64,000 bases of DNA from Aphidius gifuensis (Eukaryota > Arthropoda > Insecta > Hymenoptera > Braconidae): assembly GCF_014905175.1 (NCBI RefSeq), contig NC_057790.1, positions 13,728,469 through 13,792,468 of the forward strand, given 5' to 3'. Each line of letters starts with the position of its first letter. Positions within the stretch are counted from its first letter, which is position 1. Both the position numbers and the translations under genes were made by a program. This document shows, piece after piece, positions 1 through 11,400 of the stretch. The notes under the pieces were generated by a model. The model saw only the letters and a list, made by a program, of their open reading frames with translations, searched no databases and had not been told where the DNA came from.

Positions 1-638
1 CGGTATAACATAGTTTTTTGAAATGGATACTGCATTTTTCTACATGAAAACTAACACTTTTTATTTGAAAAATTTTTCGATAAAATCACTTTTTTTTCGG
101 CCCGATTTTATCTGTTTATGGATTTTCCTGAAAAAATATGGCTTCAATTAAAAAATATTATTTAGAAAAGTTGTAGCGCTCAAACAGACAAAATCATAAA
201 AAAAAAAAAATTTTAATTTCAAAATGGCGGAGTTCCGGTATGAACATTTTTTTTTTCGGGGTTAGGTGTAATTTTTTTTTATTAAAAAATTGTTCTCATC
301 AAGGCTAACACTTTTTCTGAATGAAATTTTCCGGAAAAATCGATTTTCTTTTCGAAACTTTGTTCATGTTTCTCCGCCATTTTGAATTTTCTTCGGAAGT
401 TTTTTTTTTTTCCGTTTTCGTTTTTCTAGGTGATACATTTTTTCTGAATATCGTTTTTTAACGAAAGCCATTTTTTTTCCAGAAAATCCATAAACAGAAA
501 AAATCGGCCCAGATAAAGAAAAAAGTGATTTTATCGAAAAATTTTTCGAATGAAAAGTGTTAGTTTTGATGTAGAAAACGTTTTGGTGCAAGAAAAAAAA
601 TGCAGTATCCATTTAAAAAAACTATGTTAATACCGGAA
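1..638. repeat. Fold-back palindrome, ~0.6 kb
   Basis: Positions 1-241 read again in reverse complement at about 361-638. Matching landmarks are GGTATAACATAG near base 2 and its partner near 625, AAAACTAACACTTTT, AATTTTTCGATAAAATCAC, and the arm tips near the centre that both contain TCCGCCATTTTGAA. The loop is about 120 bp. There is no coding capacity and the arms are full of A/T runs. The window edge cuts the left end, so the true terminus is unseen. Confidence 0.8.
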
Positions 639-1639
639 ACTCCGCCGTTTTGGATTTTTCGAATTTTTTTTTTTTTTTTTTCTTCGTCCCTCTCCGAACC
701 CTACAACTTTTACTTAAAACATTTTACAGTTTAAGCCATATTTTTCGAAAAAAATCCATTGATAAATTAAAATGGGACAGTCTGTATATCATAATATATA
801 TCCCATTTTGGGGATCGAGGCATTACGCTCGGATCGACTTCGGCAGCGAGCTCTATTCGATGTCGGTATGTTAACGCTATTCGACGTCAATACGAGACTA
901 AAGAAAAAAGTGGGAAAAAACCTGTGAAATGTTGATTTTTTATTGTTTCAAATAAATTTATTATAAATTATAAAGAAACTAATGATTATTATTAATAAAA
1001 CAACGAAATTATTGAATTTTAAAGTATTTTCTTATTCAGTCTCGGCATTACCGCTTTTTAGCCTCGATTCGCCGTCGAAACGATGGTAAAACGAGGCTAA
1101 AAAAAAAAAAGACAAAAAAACCTAAAAATTGTTATTATTTTATTAATTTATAATAGTTTTATTATAAGTAAAGACAATACTAATGATTATTATTAATTAA
1201 ATAACAAAACAGACGAATTTTAAAGTATTTTTCTATTCTGACTGGGCATAACCGCTTTTTAGCCTTGATTCGATGTCGAAACGAGACTAAAACGAAACTA
1301 GAACAAGGTAAAGAAAAAAAAAATTGAAAAACACGTAAAATTGTAATTATTTATTGAATTTATTATTTAGTATTATAGTTATTGATTTGTATTATAGTTT
1401 TGTTATGAATTATAAAGAAAATAATTATTATTATTTATTTAATAACAAAATACATGAATTTTATAATATTTTCCTATGCGAACTCGGCATAACCGCTTTT
1501 CAGCCTTGACTCGACGTTGGAACGAGACTAAAACGAAGCTTAAGGTAGGGCCACGAACTTGCGCTAATTCATTCTGCGCATCTTATAAACGTTAACTTTT
1601 TTAATCATTTATCACATCAATCTTATTTCTTGATAAAAT

Positions 1640-3780
1640 AAAGTACCAAGGAAAAGCAGTACCTGAAAAAATAATGTTGCATATCTCATAATTCTTTTGG
1701 CTACATTAATTACTTAGCTAAATCTTTTCTTCAGCAACTGCTTTATCTTGGACATTTTTATTTTTCAAAGTAAAATACATGTAATATATTAATAAAATAA
1801 ATAATAATGTCAAAAAAAAAGCAGTAGCTAAGGAAAAGTTGTAGCTAAGGAATTAATGTTGCCAAAGAATTATGTTTTAAGGAATTGATGTTGCTCAAAA
1901 CATAATTTTTTGGCAACCTTAATTCCGTAGCTACATCTTTTTCTTGGGATTTTCATTTATTTTATAAATGAAATACAGGTAAATTTATTTTTAAACGATA
2001 AAAATGTCCAAGGAAAAGCGATAGCTAAGGAAAAGATGTAGCTCAGGAATTAAAGTTGCCAAAAAATAATATTTTAAGCAACATTCATTTCTTAAGACAT
2101 AATATTTTGGCAACCTCAATTCCTCAGCTACATCTTTTCCTTAGCTTGGGATTATTGTTTATTTTATAGATAATACATGTAAATTCATTGGAATTGAAAT
2201 TGTCGAAATATTATGTCTTAAAAAATTGATGTTGCTTAAGGTGTTACCCGCGCATATCTAGAGACCTCTTGTGGATGGCATTTAGAAACATAATATTTCT
2301 TTGAGTGCGAACGAGATAAAAAAAAGGAGAAAATCACGTTTCTCACTTCCACTTGAGTATTTAGACGAAGACAAAAATTTATTTTTATTTGTTGTAAAAT
2401 AAAAAGGTCTCAAAGCCCTATTAATTTTTATATCAAAAGTTTCCTTATTGTTTCTTCTATCTATACTTAGTTTTTGATAAAGCTAGCCGTATTTTTCATG
2501 AAATGGCTAACCAGGTTTCTAAAAACTCAACCGGACTCTCCATAAGAACCTATGTATAACCTCCAAAAAAGTAGCCTACTTTATTAATTAATTACTAAGT
2601 AATTAGCTACAAGAAAATTATCATAAAATTTGAGCGTGTGTATTACTATTTCATTAAGCTACTTAAAAAATTACAAGGCTCTATCTGTATTTTTGATCTG
2701 TCCTGGATATTCCTTAAAACAGAATATTTCGGCTAACTTAATACCTCAGCTTCATCTTTTTCGTAGCTGCTGCTTTTCCTCGAACATATTCATTAATAAA
2801 AAATTTATTTACATGCAGTTTATTTATAAGTAAATGAAAATCTCAAGGAAAAGCAGTAGCTAAGAAATTAAGGTTGCCAAAAAATTAGGTTTTAAAGAAA
2901 TAATGTGGCTTAAAACATAATTTTTTAGCAACCTTAATTCCTTAGCTACATCTTTCCCTTAGTTTATCTATTCCTTGAGATTTTTATTCATTTTATAAAT
3001 GAAATACATGTAAATTCATTTTAAAACGATAAATATATCCAAGGAAAAGCAGTAGCTGAGTAATTAAGGTTGCCAAAAAATTGTAGCAAGGAAAAGTAGT
3101 AGCAAATAAATTAAGGTTGTCAAAAAACAACATTCATTCTTGAAAACATAATTTTTCGGCAACCTTAATTCCTTAGCTACAACTTTTCCTTAGCCACTGC
3201 TTCCCCCGGACATTTTTATTGTTCAAATATAAATTCACCTGTATTTTATTCATAAAATAAATACAAATCTCAAGGAATAGAGTAGCTAAGGGAAAGATAA
3301 AGCTCAGGAGTTAAGGTTGCCAAAAAATTATGTTTGAAGCAACAATAAGTCTTCAAAACATAATTTTTCGGCAGACTTAATTCCTCAGCTACATCTTTTT
3401 CTTAGCTACTGCTTTTCCTTATGGATTTCATTTATTTCATAAATAAAATACAGGTAAATTTATTATTGAACAATAAAAATGTCCAAAAAAAAGCAGTAGC
3501 GAAGGAAAAGATGTAGCTAAGAAATTAATTCCTTAAAACTAAATTCTTTGGCAACATTAATTCCTTAGCTACATCTTTTCCCTAGCTACTGCCTTTTTTC
3601 GGACATTATTATTTATTTTATAAATATATTACATGTAATTTACTTTGGAAAATAAAAATGTCCAAGATAAACCAGTTGCTGAAGAAAAGATGTAGCTAAG
3701 AAATTAATGTAGCCAAAAGAATTATGGGATATGCAACATCATTTTTTTAGGTACTGCTTTTCCTTGGTACTTTATTTTAT
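1640..3780. repeat. Array A (diverged copy): alternating-orientation repeat
   Basis: The core CCAAGGAAAAGCAGTAGCTA followed by AGGAATTAATGTTGCC alternates with its reverse complement about every 100-150 bp, separated by AT-rich linkers with ACATGTAAATT. Successive units can pair with neighbours on the same strand. The repeat is the same family as at 28.75-31.03 kb but more diverged, with many single-base changes. Confidence 0.75.
2236..2717. mobile_element. Insertion in array A, flanked by TTAA
   Basis: The array is interrupted by about 475 bp of unrelated sequence with TTAA at both edges (2236-2239, 2714-2717). Its interior resembles the MITE at 9728-10205: both contain TTTCTCACTTCCACT, GTATTTAGAC, ACAAAAATTTATT and CCATAAGA(A/G)CCTATGT. 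The ends differ from that copy and no clear terminal inverted repeat is visible, so the boundaries are tentative. Confidence 0.45.
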
Positions 3781-4321
3781 CAAGAAATAAGATTGATGTG
3801 ATAAATGATTAAAAAAGTTAACGTATATAAGATGCGCAGTATGAATTAGCGCAAGTTTGTGGCCCCACCTTGAGCTTCGTTTTAGTTTCGTTTCGACGTC
3901 GAAACGAGGCTAAAAAGCGGTTACGCCGAGACTAAATAGGAAAATACCGTCAAATTCAATAATTTCGTTGTTTTATTGATAATAATTATTAGTTTTTCCA
4001 TAATTTATAATAAATTTATTTGGAACAATGAAAAATCAACATTTCACAGGTTTTTTCCCAATTTTTTTTTCTTTACCACGTTTTAGCCTCGTTTTAGTCT
4101 AGTTTCGACGTCGAATAGCGTTACATTCCGACATAGAATAGAGCTCGCTGCCGACGTCCATCCGAGCGTATAGCTCGGAAATTAGCCTCGATCGATGTCG
4201 ATTCGAGGCTGAATGTCTACCTGGGATCTATATAAAAAAGATATGCAATATATATAAAATAGATCTGCAGAATATAAAAAAGAGATATGAAATGTATATA
4301 CAAATGGTCCGGAATATATAT

Positions 4322-4641
4322 TGTAACGAGATTTGGCAGATCTCGCGCTCCCGAAAATAATTAGAGGTCCCGTCTGAGGGGTTTTATCGACTAAGACGCT
4401 AATTAATACCACCGGTTTGTGAGTGGCCTCGGTAGTGACATCCATTTTCGCCTGAATGTCAGTGTTGACTTGGTAGACATCCACCACAAGCGGATAATTC
4501 GGATTCCTACCCTGGCTACGTCAGTTTCGTATCCCCTACTTCAACACTCCCACCGGAGAGTCCCATCGGGTGTGCGCACAGATGGTCGTATGGAGTGGGT
4601 CTAACGGGAGTGGGGATAGAGAGTCCATAAAACTGGTGATC
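4322..4641 (+). mobile_element. BEL/Pao LTR fragment (5' 320 bp)
   Basis: Starts TGTAACGAGATTTGGCAGAT and matches the start of the BEL LTR at 45429 almost base for base for about 320 bp, then the match stops at GATC. The alignment begins at the LTR's own first TG, so this is a truncated LTR rather than random similarity. It has no internal domain and no second LTR nearby. Confidence 0.85.
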
Positions 4642-4827
4642 TTGACAAATACTTTTTTGTAAATAAATATACGTTTCTTTCACTAATAATAAATAGTTTT
4701 TATAATATTTGTTATTTAACCTTTTTTTCAATAATACTGGAAGAATAAATAAACTCAACGAAGGACGAACGGGTCCCGCAATAACGATTCGCCGACAAAA
4801 AATGTTTGTCGCGATAGAAAAATATGA

Positions 4828-4920
4828 AGGCGCTTGTTGTTGCTTTCATGTGAAGCTGCCATAGTCGTATGCAAATCCAAAAATAAGATAGAATTTACAT
4901 GAAAGCAACAGCAAGCGCCT
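4828..4920. repeat. Short hairpin, 24-bp arms
   Basis: AGGCGCTTG at 4828 pairs with CAAGCGCCT ending at 4920; the arms match at 23 of 24 positions with a 45-bp loop. It is probably a small MITE remnant. Confidence 0.75.
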
Positions 4921-4961
4921 TGATGTCAGTGCAGCTGATCAGTTTGCAGGATTCATAAAAA

Positions 4962-6112
4962 TACCCTAGCGGAACACTCAACAACAGTTTGATAGCGACT
5001 TGTTAATGACATGGGCGCTTACTCAATAGCAGATTATTAGCAAGTCAATAGTAAAAAAAATTATGGATTACAAAGGCTCTGCATTAAACTAAACATATTA
5101 AATTGATCTACATAAATTAAGGAAAAAATTAACAATGATTCTATAACATTATTATAGCGTGATTCGATGTCATTTCTCAATAATCATTGCAAAGAATGAT
5201 GTTAAATTTTTTTAGGTTATCTCCGAGCAGTCATTCGTTGTTATCTGAGTTTTGGTAATTTATGGAAAGTTACCACGAGAATAAAATGAGATGAAACATC
5301 CAGTCAATAGCTAGTCAATAGCTAGTTAATAGCAAAAAAAAAAATGTCTAAAATACGGTATTTAACATTGTTATTGTTTATTGTTGTTGTTTAATTATTT
5401 ATTATATCGTTTTTTCTAATTTTTCAACGATATTACATAAATTAAAAAAAAAAAAAATTTTAATAATAAACAATTAAACAACAACAATAAACAATAACAA
5501 TGTTAAATACCGAATATTAGACTTTTTTTTTTGCTATTAACTAGCTATTGACTAGCTATTAAGTTGCTAAGAATTTGCTATCGACTTGCTGTTGACTTGC
5601 TATTGACTCGATGTTGGACGAATTTATACAAAAAAAAAATTTTTTTTTTTTTAAATTTCTTGTACTGTTAAAAATTTTCAAAAAAACAATATAATAAACA
5701 ATTAAACAACAACAATAAACAATAACAATGATAAATAACGTATTTTGGATTTTTTTTTTTTTTGCTATTAACTAGCTATTGACTAGCTATTGAGTGAATG
5801 TTTCATGTCATTTTATTCTCGCGGTAACTTTCCATAAATTACCAAAACTCAGATAACAACGAATGACTGCTTGGACATAACCTAAAAAATTTAACATCAT
5901 TCTTTGCCATGATTATTGAGAAATGACATGGAATCACGCTATAATAATGTTATAGAATCATTGTTAATGTTTTTCTTAATTTATGTAGATCAATTTAATA
6001 TGTTTAGTATAATGCAGAGCCTTTGTAATCCATAATTCTTTTCGCTATTGACTTGCTATTAATCTGCTATTGAGTAAGCGCCCATTTCATTAATGAATCT
6101 TCCGCTAGGGTA
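4962..6112. mobile_element. Fold-back element with TIR CCCTAGCGGAA and TA target duplication
   Basis: The left end TACCCTAGCGGAA (4962) is matched by TTCCGCTAGGGTA (ending 6112), which fits a TA duplication. The arms, about 400 bp each, are nearly identical in inverted orientation and share AAAATTTAACATCATTCTTT, GGTAATTTATGGAAAGTTAC and the iterated GACTAGCTATT motif. A third partial inverted copy sits in the loop (about 5460-5620). It is non-coding and non-autonomous. Confidence 0.85.
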
Positions 6113-6139
6113 ATACATAAAAGAATCATTAATGAATAT

Positions 6140-6740
6140 ACTCAATCAAAAATTATTATTATTATTATTATTATGAATAATATTATTAATATCGATATAA
6201 TAATTACTGATTGATAATATTATTGGAATTATTATCATTAATATTATATTGATATTATTATTCTTCGTAATATTTTTGAAGTTATTGTTATTATTATTAA
6301 TATATATTCATAGTATAAATAATAGAAAGAACACGAATTTCAATCATATCATCGATAATAATAATATTAATGATAGTTTCAATGATATTGTGAATTAATA
6401 ATAATATTAGTGATATTGATAATATCAATAACAAAAATAAGAATAATAAAAATACTGACAATAATATTTAAATATAAATATTAATAATTATTAGTATTTA
6501 TATTTTGAATTTTATTATTATTATAATTAATATCATTGTTATTAATTGATAATATTATTGAAATTATTGTTGTTATTATTATTTTTCATATATATTTATA
6601 GTGTGAATAATAATAACAACAATTTTAATAATATTTAATAATATTGATAATATTATTAATATTTATATTTTTAATATTATCATTATTATTAACATTATCA
6701 ATATTCTTACTAATATTATTGAAATTGTTACAAATAACTT
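6140..6740. repeat. Imperfect ATT/AAT trinucleotide tract
   Basis: About 600 bp of degenerate TTA/ATT/AAT repeats with interspersed GATAAT. It is low complexity with no gene signal. Confidence 0.85.
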
Positions 6741-8535
6741 TACAGACTGCGAAAAAGTTCCACTTCCCTCGCGCGTACTGATACCACAAAGATTTTTTTT
6801 TTTAAGTATACTATGTTATAAATTCATTTTTATTGAATCATATTATTATTATTATTACTTCAAATCCTTATTGCTATAATTGTTCAGAAAAAAAGAAGTT
6901 AAAAATAAACAATTTAAAAGTTCGTATATTCTAAGACTTAATGACCATTTCAATGGATGTACTTTATAAATTATGCATCTTAAAAAAAAGTATTCAAACA
7001 TCGAGAGTTGGAATGGCCAAGCAAAAAAGCCTGTCGTAGTACCAGGAAAGTCAGGGGATCGCGCTTTACTTGCGATAATAATTGAGGCCATTCAATTTGC
7101 ATTGATTCCATGTATCAATAAATTAATAAACAAAGAAATAAAAAGAAATAATTTTTTTCTTGATTTATATTATTTTTTATTAATCATTTTTGGTTCAGGT
7201 TTCATGATCAGTTTCTGAACAGGTTTCCTGATCTGAATCGAATTAAAAATCAGGTGCTCTAAACCGATCTGAACCCGAACCTGACTTAAATTTCTACTTC
7301 TAATTTATAAGAATGTAACTACAGAGTTTTGTCGTTCTGTTGGAATTTATCTTAAAACTTGATATAAATATGCAACGAAAGCTTCTTAATGATGTCGTTA
7401 GTCTGACGTCTCAGTTGGTAGTTAACACGTTAATGACTGTGTATGAAAAAATTTTGATTTATTGATACTGGTTTGTAATTTCATTTGTTTTGATGTGATT
7501 TGATGTATACCATTTTCATCTAAAAATATTTATCATAAAAATTGAACCTCTCGATATTTAAATTTCAATGCATTGTTTGTATTGACTTTCACACCGTTCA
7601 GTTATTGACAATTTGAATTTCGGTTCAGTTAACATTGGTTAACTTACAAAGAATAATTGGTTATTGAGGTATACATAGAGTGAAGTCCATAAGTGTAAAT
7701 ATATCATGCAGGAACGATAGGGACATAGATGAACCGAAGAAGGGTATAGAAGATACTTTCCATAGCAATAATCTTTGGAAAGGGTGTGTATCCTATTGAG
7801 TTCCCCGCAAATTGAAAAAAGCCATATACATCTATGCACTTTCAACACATTTGCTTTGTCTCTATTATGATGTTATTTTTTATATATTTTTTTTTTTTTG
7901 GCCAACAATATTTTGGTCAACATCAAAAGACTCAAGCAAGTGATCAATTTACCCATACTAAAATTGACAGCATACCATGAAAATTTTTTGCAGTACTTGT
8001 GGCTGTTATTTTCAACATCAAAATATTTTATGAAAGCACCATTGAAGGAGCACATGCCTGACTTCATGTGTTATCAAATTTAAATATCCCACCAGGTATG
8101 TGCTGGTCAACAAAAAAAAAAAAAAAATTCTATAAAAAGTTCTAAAATTGTACAATCGAGATTTCTTTTATTACAAAAGAAAAATTCATTATGGAAAAAT
8201 AACACAATGAATGAGAACTAGCATGTTTCAATACAGTTTCGAATGAATAGAATTTATTGTTAAAAAAATCGAATTCAGTTATCATAACAAGTCAAATATT
8301 TGTAAAAACTTTTTAATTATCATTAAAACTTCGATCATTTGAAAATCCACAGTTTTCTCATTATTGAAAATAGCTTAGATGCATTCATGATAGTGTCAAG
8401 ATAGAAAAATTCATAGAAACAAAATATCACAATGGGTTCATCGTAGTGAAAAATAGGGATTCACAACATACAAATAAGTGGTAGTATTGCGTATGCGCAA
8501 CGGTTTGTCATATCAAGGGGATGATGAGATGCTAG
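6741..8535. other. AT-rich stretch with no supported gene
   Basis: I find no recognisable gene. Two short open frames overlap on opposite strands near 6970-7090, where GC content is locally higher, but neither looks like a known protein. Near 7195-7290 GGTTCAGGTTTC-type motifs recur in both orientations. Confidence 0.4.
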
Positions 8536-8700
8536 CCAATAGAAAAAACTTATGAGAGTATAAGGGATGTCGCTGTAGAAGTTTTAATAACTTTAGTCAG
8601 TTACGTGCTGAACGCTGTGAGATGAACAAGAGCAGTTACACACAAGTCATATAACTCAGTGCTTGAAATATAACTTCATTATCGTAAACGATCAAGTAAG
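8536..8700 (+). promoter_or_regulatory. Candidate insect core promoter and non-coding first exon
   Basis: In order: CCAAT (8536-8540), TATAAG (8559-8564), and TCAGTT, an insect initiator match, at 8597-8602 about 40 bp from the TATA box. A GC-richer segment follows and ends in a good 5' splice site, CAA|GTAAGTTT near 8694. The pattern suggests a TATA/Inr promoter with a short untranslated first exon. The spacing is about 10 bp longer than usual and no downstream coding exon is proven; the nearest candidate is at 12980. Confidence 0.25.
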
Positions 8701-9405
8701 TTTTGTCGAAAGTTCAATCCTTATTCAGTATCAGCACTGAAAAAATTTGATGGTTGAGGTTATATAAAGAAAAATATCAATTTGGGTAAAAAATGTGACT
8801 ACTTGGACGGTTTTTTTTGTAAAATTTAATATTGGTTTTTAACTTTTTTATAAAAACAAACAATAGGTTTTACAAAAAATGCAGCCTTGTCTTTCAAAAA
8901 AAGAGTCATGTCGACTTAGTTGAAGATGTAATAAATTAATTCGAAGCATAATCATTTCAAAAGAATGATAAATTCTAAGAAAGCAGTAAATTTAAAAAAA
9001 TAACAACTGAAGTTTTATTTTAACTCTGATCAATTATTTTTTTTAAATTTATATATGTCTGTTTGGTATTTAGTATAATACTTGCGTCTATTTATCCCTT
9101 TTACCAAATCTTTCATATTTTGACATATTAATATTGAATTTGTTCTAATTACTCACAAAAAGCGGAAATTTGTGGGCAACGAACATTGTATGGATACATT
9201 TTTTTTTACATTTTCGATTATAACACAAAAACAGCTTTTACCGAGTTGATGAAAAAACTATGTGTTAAAACTAATATTATTTAATTCAAAGATATTGTGA
9301 ATAAAAAGTTTAATAAAATTTACAAATACTTGACATTAACAGTGGGGCAGATTGGAACTGAGACCATACATACAATGACATGAATATTCTCAGGTAAGTT
9401 TGTCC
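8701..9405. other. AT-rich stretch, nothing recognised
   Basis: No open frame, terminal repeat or RNA gene signal is visible. Confidence 0.4.
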
Positions 9406-9535
9406 GGGTAGCGTTCCAAAATCGTCGTTCGATTCAGATCTCCAAGATGGTGAACTTCAGTGCCTATCTAAATTGATGGGCTGAATCACCGCTATCTTAG
9501 GGATCCGAACCGAACGATGATTTTGGAACCTGCCC
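9406..9535. mobile_element. 130-bp hairpin MITE
   Basis: The left arm GGGTAGCGTTCCAAAATCGT pairs with the right arm AACGATGATTTTGGAACCTGCCC. Pairing continues inward through GATTCAGATC / GGATCCGAACC. The loop is about 25 bp. Confidence 0.75.
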
Positions 9536-9727
9536 CTGCTATGTCTCTTCCAGAAGCTTAGTGTGATACTCCGGGATAAAATATCGAGTATAAAAAAAGC
9601 ATTGAAAATTCAACTTCAAAATTTTTGAGTATTGAAGCTAAGCTTTATATATACCATGTTCTATAATTAAGCCATTTTTCAAATAAGCATTAAAAAAAAT
9701 GACTTAGACCCTTGAAATACACCTTAA

Positions 9728-10205
9728 GGTACAACTAGGGCAAAATGAGAGACATCTGGCGGATGTTTGCTAAAAACATTATAAATTCATGAGTGCGAAA
9801 AGGACGAAAGATTAGAAAGAGAATACTGTTTCTCACTTCCACTCAAGTATTTAGACAAAGACAAAAATTTATTATCCTCTATTAATTAAAATTAAATATT
9901 AAAACCTATACTAAATTTGGGTGATGATTTTTCGTCTTTTTTTCTAGTTTTATCCTTTAGTTTTTGGTAAATATGGCATTATTTTTTCAAGTATTTCGAT
10001 GGGGTATTATGAAAAGCCGAACATCATTTTCCATAAGAGCCTATGTTTAACCTCAAAAAAAAGGACCATCTTTAACAGTTAATTAATCAAAAAAACATCT
10101 TATAACAAAAAAACTGATTAAAGAAAAAGGTGTATCGATATTTCAATTATCTACTCTATAAAATTCGTGAAATCGTCATTATTTTTAATTTTCCCTAGTT
10201 GTACC
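9728..10205. mobile_element. MITE with perfect 13-bp TIR and TTAA duplication
   Basis: GGTACAACTAGGG at 9728 is mirrored exactly by CCCTAGTTGTACC ending at 10205. Each end is flanked by TTAA (9724-9727, 10206-10209). TTAA duplications are characteristic of piggyBac-type transposases, so a piggyBac-like origin is inferred. The element is 478 bp and non-coding. The insertion at 2236-2717 shares interior sequence. Confidence 0.75.
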
Positions 10206-10254
10206 TTAACCATCGGAATCCATGGGTTGAATATCCAAATGACAAAAATCAAGA

Positions 10255-10397
10255 GTTGAGCCTTTACGTTTTATTGTTTAGTGTTCCTGATGACGTTTTT
10301 CTTGAATAAATTTGTATCCTAACAGGGATCGAACTTACGACTTCCTATTTACTGAACCTATGTTCTAACGCACGAGACCACTTTTACAAGCTGAGAT
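10255..10397 (-). mobile_element. tRNA-derived SINE-like remnant
   Basis: On the minus strand a box-A-like TTGTAAAAGTGG is followed by CTCGTGCGTTAGAAC, then a box-B-like GTTCGATCCC (complement at 10325-10334). This is the layout of an internal RNA polymerase III promoter in a tRNA-derived SINE head. The body runs on to about 10255. It does not fold as a proper tRNA. Confidence 0.55.
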
Positions 10398-10499
10398 ATT
10401 GAAATTTTGTTAATATAAGTTACGAGGCGATCCATACGAATATAATTGATTTGAAAAATTAAACAAGAGCCAAATGCTTGTTATAATAATTATTTTTCT

Positions 10500-10940
10500 T
10501 CGGATACCAGTTTATTTTATTCGAAACAATTGAAATCAAATCACATACTATCCAATAACTAATTCAGCGAATAAATATTTAAAAAAAAAAATAGAACTGT
10601 GTTAGAAAATAGTTCTACACAGACAATCGCGTGTAATTATAATTTTTTTCGGTTAATCGTTTCAATATTTCATTTAATTCGATTAATAACCTGAATATAA
10701 AACTAATCAAATAAGAATAATATATAAATATTGTTTTTTTGAATAATTCCTTTTTATTCGAAACAATTGAAATCAGTCACATTCTATCCAATAATTATTT
10801 TAGCAAATAAATATTTTTAAAAAAAGTTAGAACTGTGTTAGAAAATAGTTCTACACAGACAATCGATTAATAACCTGAATATAATACTAATCAAATAAGA
10901 ATAACATATAAATATTGTTTTTTTGAATAATTCCTTATGA
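10500..10940 (+). repeat. Two-copy tandem duplication (~235 and ~185 bp)
   Basis: Both units contain TTCGAAACAATTGAAATCA, AGAACTGTGTTAGAAAATAG and CTACACAGACAATCG. The second unit lacks about 50 bp between two CG(A)TTAA-type direct repeats, so it looks like a duplication followed by a small internal deletion. Confidence 0.8.
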
Positions 10941-11110
10941 TCATTAACATAATTGAATTACTAACTTTATTAAACAAACAATAATGAATTAATTGTTCGA
11001 TTACTATTGATTTTTAATAATAATTTGATAATTATATTGGCACTTTTAAATTTTTCTCAGTTTTTTTTTATTTTAAGTTTTTCTAAGATAAAAAAAAAAC
11101 TTTATTTGAG

Positions 11111-11232
11111 AATAGTATATTGTGCAACAAGGACGCAATGTGAGTGATTCTCGCCCGCACGAGGCATCATCTGTGTGTGAGTTGAGTGCGAGAGAGGATC
11201 ACTCACATGGCGTCCGCGTGACACATACTATT
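11111..11232. mobile_element. Hairpin MITE, first of an adjacent pair
   Basis: AATAGTAT...ATACTATT at the tips, and GGACGCAATGTGAGTGAT paired with ATCACTCACATGGCGTCC. It is 122 bp and far more GC-rich than its surroundings. Confidence 0.75.
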
Positions 11233-11318
11233 TTTTGGCCGAGCAGGCGGAAAACACCCGTTTGTCGCCACAAATTTAGGGCGACAAACGGGCAATTCCC
11301 GCCCACTAGGCCAAAAAA
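11231..11318. mobile_element. 88-bp hairpin, second of an adjacent pair
   Basis: Nested pairing of TTTTTTGGCC with GGCCAAAAAA, GGCGG with CCGCC, and CCCGTTTGTCGCC with GGCGACAAACGGG around a 9-nt loop. It abuts the previous hairpin. Confidence 0.75.
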
Positions 11319-11400
11319 TATAAAAAAAATAGCTTTTGGCTTGTATGGCTTAGAATTTAATTTCGATACTCAAGTCAATACTTTATATTTCCTCCCGGGA

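Larger units (their letters stand above)
813..4193. mobile_element. Large fold-back element with ~55-bp near-identical ends and repeated subterminal blocks
   Basis: The left end starts GATCGAGGCATTACGCTCGG and carries GCAGCGAGCTCTATTCGATG. The right end carries the reverse complement, finishing CCTCGATC at 4186-4193. Inside the left end a block of about 200 bp occurs three times (about 870-1550), each with a CGGCAT(T/A)ACCGCTTTTTAGCC-like core and a GTCGAAACGA motif. One inverted block lies on the right (about 3850-4110). Further in, 1540-1720 pairs with 3700-3860. No transposase is present, so this is a non-autonomous composite element. Confidence 0.75.
10941..11400 (+). repeat. Dispersed repeat, copy 1, interrupted by twin hairpins
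   Basis: 10941-11110 plus 11320-11400 align, with many differences, to 15180-15360 plus 16470-16560. Shared marks are TTCTAAGATAAAAAAAAAAC, GGCTTGTA and GAATTTAATTTCG. Here the hairpins at 11111-11318 interrupt it; in copy 2 a TIR element interrupts it. Confidence 0.6.

Noticed and set aside
6973..7218. Overlapping open frames on both strands near 7.0 kb
   Set aside because: Both strands stay open because of local GC-richer composition; neither peptide resembles a family.
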